This document shows positions 32,704 to 42,914 of a stretch of DNA of 64,000 nucleotides, piece after piece (within the stretch, counting starts at the first letter, position 1; each line of letters begins with the position of its first letter). A program made the position numbers and the translations under genes. Source of the stretch: Stereocaulon alpinum (taxonomy: Eukaryota > Ascomycota > Lecanoromycetes > Lecanorales > Stereocaulaceae); NCBI GenBank assembly GCA_018257865.1, contig JAEUBA010000086.1:62001-126000 (forward strand), in the 5' to 3' direction. Under the pieces are notes generated by a model that had not been told where the DNA came from, made no database searches, and saw only the letters and a list, made by a program, of their open reading frames with translations.

Positions 32704-35615
32704 ATGGGAGATCCACTGTCCATCGCAGCCGGCGTCATAGCAGTCCTCGGCGCTGCTCGCAAAGTCTCCCAAGGCTTAGGCTTATTGAAAGCAGCAAAGG
32801 ATGCACCGGAAGGCCTAGAGAATCTGCTGTCTCGTGTATCAAGCATTGAGTCCGTCCTAGAAGCTATAGAGAAAACCTCGATGGACCCTGAGAACCTCTC
32901 CCCTGGGATGCGAAAAGTGCTCGACATGACAAAGAACAAGTTCACCGAGATGGAAGCCTTGCTCGAGTATTCATTAACACAAGCAGGCACAAGCAATAAA
33001 GTCGATCGCTGGCAATGGATGAGGAAGCGAGGCGAGACTGCAAAGCTGCTGAACCAATTGGATGAACTTCGGACTGATCTGATGGCGCATGTTGGTGTTC
33101 AAACCTCGTGAGTTCGACGTCCTATATCGATTTTCAGTCTAGCTGGTAATGACTATCCCTCGCTCTATTAGCGTAGACGTACAAGAGGTCTCGGTATACA
33201 CGAGAGACTCAAGAGAGTTTTGGACGCGCCAGCAACAGTTCAACGAGAGAACGACTAGTCAACTCGCACAATCAGATTGTCAACTCGCGCAACTTAAGGC
33301 CGTCATCGCGTTGATGTGTAACAAAATCGAAGCCTCCCCTGCAACTCAGGCTGACTTGAACCGCGGCTTGGGTGATTTTCGTGAAATGAGTATCAGCTCA
33401 GGATCTGACACTGTTGCGCTTTCATCAGATCAGACCGCGATGACAACACTTCATGATGTTGAGGAAAGACCGCGACTTCTCTCTAGGAGTGAATGTCGGA
33501 TACAGACCTTTCGCAAGCTTCAGAACTGCTCGCGAGCATGCCCCTGCACCTGCCATCACTTCAGGCAGATCCAACCGCCGAGCAGTACCGTAGGACTATT
33601 CGGCAGAGGCTCTCTTAGCCTCAAAGGTCCCCTATTTGGGAAACAAAGCTGTAATATCCAGTCTTGTAAGCAGGAATATGGGCTATCGATCACAGTCAAA
33701 TATTTCCTTCCGACTTGGCTTTCGCAACGTATGATATATGGCTGGTTTAATTCTACGCCTCTATGTGGTCCAGAGCTCCTTCTCAGGACCTTTCAAGTTG
33801 TAGACCCCAACAAGGACCCATTGTTCAGAGCTGTTATTTGGGGTACGTTGGAACGAGTGGAGATGCTGTTATCCAAGGGTACTGTCTCGCCTTACATTAT
33901 AAGCCATGAAGGAAGGTCACTGCTACACGTACGCGAGTCATCCCAGAAGCTTTCGGGCTCAGGATCTCAATTGATCAAAGTATGCGTAGGCCGCTTTCGA
34001 AAGTTTCGACGATGCTGCCATCCCACAATTACTTCTAGGGATAGGATTAGACTCCAAACAGAGTGACAATTCAGGGCGGTAAGTGAAGGAAGTTGTTGCA
34101 TTGAAGATCTTGCTGAAACGTGATAGTTCCCCTCTACACCAATGGCTTATATACACAAGGAATTCGTCGTTTTTCCGCTCGGACGCGAAGAAGTGGTTCG
34201 AATTCGTGCATGCTTTGGAGATGGAGGACCTAGACTATCATTGCGACCAGCTAGGCTTCTCTGACCTTCATAAGATTGTTTTGAATATGAGTCGTGAAGA
34301 CTTGTATACTAAAGTCCAAGCTAATCGGGGATTACTCGACCATGTAGATACAGATGGTTTCACGGCTCTCAGCTACGCCTGCTGTCTTGGCCAATGGCAG
34401 CATGTCAAGATACTCTTGGATGGTGGAGCTGATGTCAGCAGTCGTCGACGGGAATTGTTTTGGATCGCGGTAGGGAGTCAAAATCATCAGTGCATCAAGC
34501 TCCTCATTGACTCTGGTCTCGGCCCTTATCCCTGGACCACAACCGATCTCCTAGATGGCAAGAAAGATCTTGTGGCCTGTGCAGCCTCAGCGTCATATGA
34601 GCAATACATCACGGGAGTAGATGGACCGACTACAAGAGCGGATTCCATGGCAATCGAGAATTTCGAGGCAATCGATAAACTCATGGTGCTCCACGGTTTT
34701 GACTTCAATGTCGCCCGCGCCTTCGATTGGACGGCACTGATGTGGTGTTCTAAATGTAATAATGTCTACTCCAAATGCCGAATGAGACTACTATTGAAAA
34801 GTGGCGTCGACACCGAGGCGGTTGACACCCGCAATGGATACACTGCGTTGCATTATACGGTCAAATTTGGGGATATTAGAGCTCTTAAGATGTTGGTCCA
34901 GTACGGAGCCCGTCTTGATGCTAGGACAAGTCGTGGTAGCACCATTCTACACTTAGCGGTCAGTTGCAACCAAAAACCCAGCTTTGTTCAAGCACTATCT
35001 GAAATTGATCTCTCTGATATGGATCTCGACGCTCGAAATGATGGTGTTAACACTGCATTCAATCTTTTGCAAGAGAGGGCCCAGCAAAGACTCACGGACA
35101 ATGGCTGGTACTTTCGACTCCTGGTCAATGACCGAGATTGCGTCTTCGAATCTGTTGAAGACTACGTTGCCATCATCCGAGCCTTGGAAGCCTTATTCCA
35201 CAAGATCCAAGAGAGCAAAGGTGTTCCACCAGGAGAGCGCTATCCGCCCTTACAAATCATCAGTGAGCACGACGATGATACCGACGCAAACGATAAATAC
35301 CCAACAGAAGAGCCCACCGTCGCATTACCAGGATCATGGCCCGAAGAAAATCCCCACTCACCATCCACCCAAAAAGCCCCAACCTACCAGCCTTACATAT
35401 CCAACGCCATGATCCGACGCCATAGCTTACTAAAGCACATCATCTACGAGAACCATTGGAAACATCTCTCGCGAACGCCAATTGAGAAAGTAGGAAGGGT
35501 TAGGCACGAGACAATTCAGCAAAAGATAGAACGAAGACGGGAAATTATCGCGAAATCCCTCGTCATCGACGATTTTGCTTTTCTTTGTTGTATAGATAAC
35601 CCGGAGTCATACTAA
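32704..35615 (+). CDS. Ankyrin-repeat protein with fungal STAND-type N-terminal domain
   Basis: Exons 32704-33107, 33172-33928, 33990-34078 and 34127-35615 (introns 48-64 bp) give 912 aa. Residues 1-~140 start MGDPLSIAAGVIAVLGAARKV, matching the N-terminal helical domain found in fungal STAND (NOD-like) proteins, with a downstream coiled helix. The middle is Cys/His-containing (CSRACPCTCHHF) and of unknown role. From about residue 360 ankyrin repeats appear: FRAVIWGTLERVEMLLSKG, TALSYACCLGQWQHVKILLDGGADV and GYTALHYTVKFGDIRALKMLVQYGARL are the clearest. No NACHT/NB-ARC P-loop was seen between the two, so this is a STAND-N/ankyrin protein without the ATPase. Such domains occur in fungal allorecognition and stress sensing; the role here is inferred only. 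Exons 3 and 4 are joined by frame and repeat phase. An in-frame ATG 36 bp upstream is less likely as start. Confidence 0.82.
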
Positions 35616-36020
35616 AGCTTAATCATCGCTCTTTGAGATTCGAGTCTACGAAGGTACCTAGTTACTGCAGGCTTTAGTACAATACTACCTGAGATAAAGC
35701 GATCGCTCGTTCAGGGAGGAAAGAGGGGTTTCAGTATTACGTTCTTTATGTGGATATACTAGAAAAGTATGAGGCACGAGATAGCTCAGCAAATATAGAA
35801 TGAAAAGGAGGTAGATAATTTCTGAGGGAGTTTTCGTCATCAACGCTTCTGGTATTATTTGTTATATAGATAACATAGAGTCGTGTTAAAGGATGGATAT
35901 TGTTCTTTTGGAATTCGAGTCTAGGAAGGTAAGGTAGTCGATACAGGCTTTGGTGCAAGGCTAGATGCGATAGACTGACCGCTCTTTATGTGGGCGGAAC
36001 GGGAAAGTGTGGAGCAGGTT
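35480..36020 (+). repeat. Decayed tandem duplication of the ankyrin gene 3' end
   Basis: The last ~130 coding bases and following ~120 bp of the ankyrin gene (about 35480-35735) recur, diverged, at about 35745-35980. Matching landmarks: taggcacgaga / gaggcacgaga (35501, 35771), tagataac (35593 region, 35867 region), attcgagtct (35640 region, 35911 region) and caggctttrgt. A third copy begins at about 35981 (ctctttatgtgg against ctttatgtgg at 35744). Repeat spacing is ~240-270 bp. The second copy is not open in frame. Confidence 0.6.
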
Positions 36021-36133
36021 ATACAACATTCATATAATCTAAGCGTTTATATTCACCTTCGAATTTTTTTCCTAATAAGACGCCATTCGCTATGCTTTGT
36101 CATAGACTCATATACCACCTCCACCATTGCAGC

Positions 36134-38992
36134 TCACGGCTTCCCCTCCCCTTTCTTCGCCCTCTCAACTAACCTAACAGCCTCATCAGCAACATCATCG
36201 CCAACCCTCCAACTCCTGAGCACAACGCCCTTTTCATCGAAGATCTCTTTAGCCCGTTGCCACCGTCTTAGCCATAGCTCCTCTTTTTTGCTGAGTGCAG
36301 GATCATGGCTATTGCCGTCTTCTGAGCCGCCGGCGCCGTCGCTGTTGTAGCCGTTCCAGCCGTTGCTGATGCGGGTGGTGGCGTATTGGGCTGCGGCTGC
36401 AGGGTAGGATGAGATGTTTCTGCGCGGAGGGATCGGTGGAGGTTGGCGTGACGTTGATGAGGGGTCGGAAGTTGGAAATTGTTGCTGTGAAGATGGAGGT
36501 GAAGGATTGGATGATAAAGATGGAAGAGCGTTGTACGCTGAGGCGAGCTTGTTGCGGACGGCGGCACGGTAGGATTGGCGTTCGAGGGAGGTGGCTCTGC
36601 TACCTGGTGGTGAGACATTGTGGGTTTGCGAAAGTGGAGACGGTTCGGTTGGTAGATTAGGTTGTTCTTGGGAATTGGAGTGTTGGCGTGGTTTTGGAGG
36701 AAGTGGTGGGGCGGGTTTCCTGTTTGGAGGCGGAGAAGCTGGGAGCTGTTCGCCGGCAAGTGAACGTAGGGCCAATGGCTTTGTAGGTCTTGATGGTGGA
36801 ATCGATTTGGTAGACGCTGTAGACGTTTTCCTTTCTATTTCAAGCATCTCAGGGTCAGTCAACGAGCGGTGAACGCCAGGGGACGGCTCCTCATCAAAGT
36901 CTATTAATTTGCCCATGGTTGGCCCGTTGTCTGCTTGGGCTGAGGTGCTGGCGGTACGGCTTGGCTGCCTCGGTGGGAGAGCAGGTGGTTTCTCCTCCCG
37001 CTTAAACGATCCTCTCTGTGGTGATACGCTTGGGCTGTCCCTGCTTCGACCTCGCAAGGGTGACCTTGAGCCACGAGGTCTCACAGCTGAATCGAAGAAG
37101 CCTGGAGGCTTGGTTGTAGTGACGTCTCGTATAAAGACACCGATGATCCTACCCGGATTTGCCAGCATAACATCCGTATATATCTCAAGGTCTGCCTCTC
37201 CACTATCTCCCGCTAGGATAAAGCGCCTTTCCGGGAAATCTGATAGGACTCTATCGAGAGTACCCTTCTTGCGCTCTGCAACCGGCTCGAAGATACCTTG
37301 GAGCATACCAGTATACTGCTTCAGATGGAAGGAACCTTTCGGCAAACCAGCAGCAGCAAAGAAGCTGGTGAGTACAGGATAGAGTTGCCATGGCGAGTTA
37401 GACACATAGTGGAAGGTTACCCCCAAATCAGCCATACGATTGTACCATTCCTTGACGCCATCAATGGTAAGATCTCCAACATCGCGGATAAACACGTTAC
37501 GGAAGATATCCCTGGCGCCATTGCCAATTCCGGAATGCTTAATCGTATCATCAATATCACTAACCATGCTGATTCCATGAGGCTCGGTAATTCGGACTTC
37601 TTCTGTAGCTGAAAGCTTGTCGGAAGCCAGTACTCGCACATGAGTAGGTACGAAGTCTAGGGCAGCACGAAGATAGAAATGGCCAGCTTCGTTAGTAACA
37701 ATCGTACGGGATCTTGACGCTTGTTCGTTGTAGAAAAAGACGGTGAGCGTAGTGTTGATGAGAGGCGTCGTTAGGAAAGGCTTCAGCCTAACCATAAGAT
37801 GGGCATTTGCAACGGAGAGCTCGGCTGAAGTCATGTCTGATGGTTGAGTCCAGGAACTTCGTTTTGAAACGTTCTTGATCCCATGATCATTCTCGGCGCG
37901 GAGAGAGCTGTTGGAGACTGGGCGGGACAAACGCGTGCCATGTGTTTCTTGTCTATCGGGCGACGAAGCTCGACTGTTTCCAGGCGAGCTATAGAGACTG
38001 GCCTGATCCGCATCCCGACTGGGTTGTTCACTGTAGCCGCCTTGCCATGCAATATCCGCTTCACCTTGGCCCTTTCTCGCAATTGCTTCCGCCTCTTTCT
38101 CCGCCTGTTCTTCTTCATGTCTTGCGTTACGAGCTTCAACCCTAACGTGATGTTGAGAATGAGGACTGGTAGCTCGGCTACTAGAAGGCGCAGGTATCCC
38201 ACTCAATTGCCGGGCAATGCCAACCAAGAGCCTATTTTTCCGTGTCATCTGCCCTTTATGAGGAGAGTAGATCCATCCTCTGATATCCACGTCCACTACC
38301 GAATTATCATCCTCGTATTTCTCCCATTCCCTCCTCCAGTACTCGGCATCTCCCGAACCTGTTTCGCTCCGTATATCCTGTGAGGCTCCTGGGATGTCAT
38401 GTCGAGGCTTCCGGGAATAGTGGCGTCTTGCGTAGCTGGGGAACAGTAGCATCTCTTCATCACCACTCCGTACCACGGCCACATCTGGGAAAGCCCCGGG
38501 TATGGTCGAAGCGTCGTCATCAGCGGCATCCCTCTGCCCTCCTAAACCGTGGGCTTGCTGGTAAGATTGTCGAAGCTCATTAGCAGCTTTGAGATATCCT
38601 GCAAGCTTCTTCCGCCTAGCACCCCTCTCAGGTAATGATCCGTATCCGCTGTTGCCATCCATATTGGCTGTGTTCACAAAAGAACCTGCATTGCCCTGCC
38701 TAAAAGTAGCAGCTATCCTTTTGCGTCCTCCCAAGCGTTGAAGTATAGTTCTCCCCGCTGCCCTCCGCTCTCTGCCTTTAGCCTGACGTTTGACTATAAA
38801 GCGGTAGATGCGAGACTGTGCTCGCTGCCTGTAATACGGGAGAGTGTTGTGCCTGAAGGCCGAGAGGCGTGCGCGTGCTCGTTGACGAGTATGTGGGAAG
38901 AGATATCTGAAAAGCGAGAAGCCGTTTGTAGACCGAGTCAAAGCTCGCGCGTGAGACAGTAGTGGAGCCAGTTTAGTGCTGGATATCTGCAA
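36134..38992 (-). CDS. APP1: App1-like phosphatidate phosphatase (actin patch protein)
   Basis: App1 is a Mg-dependent phosphatidate phosphatase of the HAD-like DxDxT type that acts at cortical actin patches in endocytosis. One exon of 952 aa. The N-terminus is basic and Arg rich, followed by GARRKKLAGYLKAANELRQSY, the conserved App1 N-terminal helix. The region RSWTQPSDMTSAELSVANAHLMVRL starts a beta-rich domain with the VFFYNEQASRSRTIVTNEAGHFYL strand pattern. The catalytic domain has MVSDIDDTIKHS near residues 476-486 (two aspartates of DxDxT), then YVSNSPWQLYP and FPERRFILAGDSGEADLEIY, all hallmark motifs. The last ~280 residues are Pro-rich with PPALPPRQPS and APPLPPKPR sites suited to SH3-domain partners of actin patches. 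Start codon uncertain because the first ~100 residues are poorly conserved in type. Divergent from the BTB gene. Confidence 0.93.
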   Translation of the reverse strand: MQISSTKLAPLLSHARALTRSTNGFSLFRYLFPHTRQRARARLSAFRHNTLPYYRQRAQSRIYRFIVKRQAKGRERRAAGRTILQRLGGRKRIAATFRQGNAGSFVNTANMDGNSGYGSLPERGARRKKLAGYLKAANELRQSYQQAHGLGGQRDAADDDASTIPGAFPDVAVVRSGDEEMLLFPSYARRHYSRKPRHDIPGASQDIRSETGSGDAEYWRREWEKYEDDNSVVDVDIRGWIYSPHKGQMTRKNRLLVGIARQLSGIPAPSSSRATSPHSQHHVRVEARNARHEEEQAEKEAEAIARKGQGEADIAWQGGYSEQPSRDADQASLYSSPGNSRASSPDRQETHGTRLSRPVSNSSLRAENDHGIKNVSKRSSWTQPSDMTSAELSVANAHLMVRLKPFLTTPLINTTLTVFFYNEQASRSRTIVTNEAGHFYLRAALDFVPTHVRVLASDKLSATEEVRITEPHGISMVSDIDDTIKHSGIGNGARDIFRNVFIRDVGDLTIDGVKEWYNRMADLGVTFHYVSNSPWQLYPVLTSFFAAAGLPKGSFHLKQYTGMLQGIFEPVAERKKGTLDRVLSDFPERRFILAGDSGEADLEIYTDVMLANPGRIIGVFIRDVTTTKPPGFFDSAVRPRGSRSPLRGRSRDSPSVSPQRGSFKREEKPPALPPRQPSRTASTSAQADNGPTMGKLIDFDEEPSPGVHRSLTDPEMLEIERKTSTASTKSIPPSRPTKPLALRSLAGEQLPASPPPNRKPAPPLPPKPRQHSNSQEQPNLPTEPSPLSQTHNVSPPGSRATSLERQSYRAAVRNKLASAYNALPSLSSNPSPPSSQQQFPTSDPSSTSRQPPPIPPRRNISSYPAAAAQYATTRISNGWNGYNSDGAGGSEDGNSHDPALSKKEELWLRRWQRAKEIFDEKGVVLRSWRVGDDVADEAVRLVERAKKGEGKP

Positions 38993-39365
38993 GCTGTGAA
39001 CTGTTCAGCCTGGATCGTCATCCGTTCGACCACAGAGTTGTCTGGTGGGAGCAGCCCATGTTCGTGGCTCTCGAATGGGGCATCTATTATTGTAGAAGTG
39101 ACAAGTACAGGCGATAACAGTATCAGGCTGTCGTGTATTATGAGTGTCGCATGGTAAAAGTGAGGTCATTGACGGGAATTCCGAGTTTCTAGGTCCGGCA
39201 TGGTGATCAGCAATTCTACGTAGCTCCTGTCCAGGAACGATATCCAGATAATACACTCGACTTCTCACAACAAGAGGACGATTGTCTGGCTGACGTCCGA
39301 GAGCAAGGCTGTCAACATGGATTCTGGCCGCTAGCTAGCAAAGCCACACTGGCAGCCCCCGTCCC
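38993..39365. other. Bidirectional promoter region APP1 / BTB gene
   Basis: 373 bp between divergent starts. No specific site recognised. Confidence 0.4.
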
Positions 39366-40409
39366 ATGGCGGCGGAGCTGAGCTGCCCAACCAGCTCGGC
39401 CAGTTTTGGTTCGCCTTGTTATACACTGGAGTTGCACTGTTTACGGTTCTCTAGATTTCCTACACCCAAGCCTCTCTACCGAGGGTACTCGAGCTCGTTG
39501 CCAGCATGCCTGTCTCAGATAGCAGGTGCGCCAACAAAGTTGATTCCCCCAAACGCAAAGAACCCAAAGTCTGACAAATCACACAGCATATTCGCCTCAA
39601 AACCCTTCACCTTCATCGTCCAAGGCAAGCCATTGCAGGTTCATGCCGCCCTAATCAGCGATTGTTCAGAACCTCTAGACCGAATGATCAATGGGCAAAT
39701 GTCAGAGGCGCAGCAAGGCTTTGCACTCCTAGAAGATGTAGATGAGGGGACTTTTGTCCGCTTCATTCGATGGGCATACAGCAAGGATTATCCCGCAGCC
39801 GAGTATACTCTGGCAGAAGCTGAAGATGAGACGAGCACGCAAGCGTCGAAATCCGAGACCTCAAAGGAAACCGTGGTTGTAATCGAAGACCTGGATGACG
39901 CTTGGGGTTCATTCGGTACTAGAAAGGACAAGAAAAAGAAGAAACACTCTTCCTCTTCAAAAGGAAGTCTGAAAGAATCTTTCATCAGCCAGTACGAGTC
40001 TAGCTGGGGGACATTTCCCGCTTACTCGTTGCCCACACCGCGCAGCAACAAGAGTCCCTTGGAAGACTACACGGAAGTTTTCCTCGGCCACGCTCGCATG
40101 TACGTCTTCGCAGAAAAGTACGACATCCAATCTCTCAAGAAGCTGGCCCTCGACAAATTGCAGCATACGCTGTCAATTTTCACGCTATATCCTGAACGCG
40201 TTGGAGACATCACGGCCTTGCTAAGATATGTCTATGCGAACACGACCGAAACAGTGGACGGGACGAACGATGTCCGTACGATGCTGGCTCATTACATTGG
40301 TTCCGAGATGGAAACACTGATCAAAGATGGGGAAATCAAGGATCTCATGCTGGAAGATGGAGAGATGCTCAGCGACTTCTTGAGGATGTTTGCGTTGAGA
40401 GTCAACTGA
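39366..40409 (+). CDS. BTB/POZ domain protein
   Basis: Single open frame of 347 aa. The BTB fold begins near residue 75: SHSIFASKPFTFIVQGKPLQVHAALIS matches the typical 'H-x-x-L' BTB core, then ...DEGTFVRFIRWAYSKDYPAAEY. Instead of ending, the domain is interrupted by an ~80-residue acidic then Lys-rich insert (including EDLDDAWGSFG and KDKKKKKHSSSSKG). It resumes with LGHARMYVFAEKYDIQSLKKLALDKL, the conserved last BTB helices. This split BTB layout is common in fungal proteins of unknown role; some BTB proteins are Cullin-3 adaptors. The first ~60 residues look weakly coding, so the true start may be downstream or in a missed exon. Confidence 0.8.
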   Translation: MAAELSCPTSSASFGSPCYTLELHCLRFSRFPTPKPLYRGYSSSLPACLSQIAGAPTKLIPPNAKNPKSDKSHSIFASKPFTFIVQGKPLQVHAALISDCSEPLDRMINGQMSEAQQGFALLEDVDEGTFVRFIRWAYSKDYPAAEYTLAEAEDETSTQASKSETSKETVVVIEDLDDAWGSFGTRKDKKKKKHSSSSKGSLKESFISQYESSWGTFPAYSLPTPRSNKSPLEDYTEVFLGHARMYVFAEKYDIQSLKKLALDKLQHTLSIFTLYPERVGDITALLRYVYANTTETVDGTNDVRTMLAHYIGSEMETLIKDGEIKDLMLEDGEMLSDFLRMFALRVN

Positions 40410-40954
40410 CTATGACAGCTGACGACGACGATGATCACGAACTTCTCAAGCATTCATCCACGTCTCGATTTGGAATGATGCTCAATCCCTGCGGAGCCGA
40501 TTCGAATGACTCAGAACGCACTGCGATCTGATAGACTTCTCCGGCTAAAACCCCACTGTCCACTTTGCATAACTCCAGTATATTGTGCTGTCCGTCCCGA
40601 CTCTTTCTATCCTTCTCAAATCTCTAACATTACCGTATCCGCTTGCCATCCATTGAATGCTGCAGAACTAGAGCAATCATGCGAGAAAACTATAGCCGAA
40701 CAGCAACGACGAGTCTTGTAGGCAATGGCCTAGCCCTTTCAGAAGAATAAAGTTTTCAGTACTCTAAGGTCTTGTGGAGCTCCTAACGCATTAATTCCAT
40801 GTTATGGAGGTCGCTTCGAAGAAACATTCCAGTCTACGCAATTCAAACAAACCTTGCATTCCGCTCCAATTCTTCCGCTTTTCCCTCTTTCCAATCCCTT
40901 TACCATTTCCATTCACAGCAAGAAACAGTGCCTTCTCAGCCTCCTGCTCACACT
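40410..40954. other. Upstream of secreted two-module protein
   Basis: 545 bp. The open frame of the next gene extends upstream to an ATG at 40799, but that part is CT-rich leader-like sequence; the signal peptide starts at 40955. Confidence 0.45.
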
Positions 40955-41725
40955 ATGAAGGCAATCCTAACACTCCCCGCCCTCTACTTCTTCATCTCCA
41001 AAGGAGCAGCAGCACCTCAAACCCTAACGTCCACCCTCATCCTCAACCCCATCCCCCTCTCTACAATCAACATCACACCTTCAGCCCATCATCCTCCTCC
41101 AACGGCCTATCCAACAGGCCGCGGAACAGGCCATGGAACAGGAACAGGAACGGCCTCAGGAACAGGCGGACCCCGCACAGCAAATTATACCCTCCTCTCC
41201 ATAACGCTACACTACCGCACCACACTTCAAACGCAGCGAACTTACCCCACCTTGAGTCATCCAAACAATGGATCCTACCATTACCCAAATGCAACAGGCA
41301 TTTCACCGCCAATCTCCAATGGCACTGGCCTGCCTACTCCACCGCAAAAAATTTGCACACCGAATGGTATTTATTGTGATAGTCCTACATCTTTCTCCCT
41401 CTGTGTCCCTGGCGCTGGGAAGTCAACGAGGTATTATCCTATGGGCTCAGTAGCCAATGGGACTATTTGCAGAGACGGAGGGATTGAAAGAGCTAGTGAT
41501 GGGAAATGTACACCTAATGATACTTTGAGTTGTAGCCAGAATGGGCAGATGTTTTTCTCGTGTGATGAAGGTATATTATGTCCTCCGAAGCTATATACTT
41601 GTTCTCAAAACTGGGACGTAAAGCTAACACCGTGAGCAGGAGGACTGGTAAACATGGGTAGCATAGCTCTTGGAACCACGTGTGTGCAGGGCCAGATTGT
41701 TGCATCGGATGGGCTAGCCTCCTAG
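40955..41725 (+). CDS. Secreted protein with two tandem Cys modules
   Basis: The start at 40955 gives a signal peptide (MKAILTLPALYFFISKGAAA). Exons 40955-41570 and 41640-41725 (intron 69 bp) join to 233 aa. A Ser/Thr/Pro/Gly-rich linker (about residues 25-125, with a GTGHGTGTGTASGTGG repeat and several N-x-S/T sites) precedes two related cysteine modules: CTPNGIYCDSPTSFSLC...MGSVANGTIC and CTPNDTLSCSQNGQMFFSC...MGSIALGTTC. The C-x-n-C-x-n-F-x-x-C-x-n-G-T-x-C spacing recalls chitin-binding CBM19-like modules, so binding to cell-wall carbohydrate is plausible but not shown. The intron position restores the second module exactly, which supports the model. A further open coding-like stretch lies after the stop (about 41770-41947, ending ...KIAEKKAY) in a different frame and could be a lost or alternative 3' exon. 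Confidence 0.65.
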
Positions 41726-42914
41726 TACGGAAACCAGTGTGACCAATGAGAGAAGCTTGAAGAGCCAGCATGTAACATCAGAGCATTGACAGGCGTCCAG
41801 AATAGACCGTTCCTCCCCCCAAAACCAATCCCAAACCTCCAAATCTCCCCCACCCGAGGCCGTGGCCCCCAGTCCACCTACATGGCCATGTGCTCGGGGT
41901 TCACAAGTGCGAGTGCCTGCAAGATCGCAGAAAAGAAAGCCTACTAAACACCAAAACATAAAAAGCCATAAAAAAGGACATAAAGAACACCCTTGAATCA
42001 AGGGTCCCAGTGCGCTACCCGCTGCGTCGCCGAGTTTTCAGTGTCGGGTCCTCTAAAGAAGTGTCATAAAGAATGCGCCTGTACCCATCTTTTTCCGTGG
42101 TGAATAGATTCCATCCACAACATGCGCTGAAAACTAGCTCGTCGCAGAACGAGCAGAGTCCCGAATAAGGAAGAATCGTCATGATAGCGGCAAAGCACAT
42201 ACGACTATACCGAATCTGTAGACGAAGCCTTGCTGGGCGAGAAAAAGAGCACCAATAAGGTATTCGAATCCACCTTAGAGCTAACTATAGGTGGATGAAA
42301 CTGCCCAAAGCACCATGTCTTCTACGCCGGCTAGGGATGAACCTTGTCCAGAAATTGTAGGTGATGTATTGCGAGATGCTGTCAGCGCAGTTGCCCGAGG
42401 TTCCATTCGTTATTGGTAACGGGATATCCCCGTTTGCTTTGACAGATATACGCGTTCCATATGCACGCAAAGAGAGGGTTGTGGGGGGATTGCCCGCATA
42501 TCTTCTCAGATGGTGGCATCTGTGGGGTATATGTGCTCAATCTATGCTTCTTCGAAAATGGAGCGGGTACTATGAGCTTCGATTTTTGTATGCCTCTGGC
42601 TCGCGGCTGGCTGCCGATGCATCGGTGTGCGGTGAGGAATCAAATATAGATATATTTGCCGGCTTTCAGCAGGTGTCACCCTACGAAGCACGAAAGCCTT
42701 AGCGTCCCGCAGATCTGGTACGACTTGGTGAGATCGTGCTGCATCGCAGTCTTTGCCATGTGACTGAGTCTGGGCATGAAGCCACATTCATGTGCTGCAT
42801 GCACAACATAAAATGCTCGTGCATGCTGAAAATTAATTCCTTTCCATCAAAATCCTTGCTCCCTTCTTTCTTCTTCACCACTTTCCACATTGTATCATAT
42901 AACGATTTACCACA
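41726..42914. other. Intergenic, no clear gene
   Basis: About 1.2 kb. Apart from the coding-like stretch at 41770-41947 noted with the previous gene, I see short frames only. Confidence 0.45.

Noticed and set aside
42361..42702. 113-codon plus-strand frame
   Set aside because: No domain, overlapped by other frames; composition not typical.
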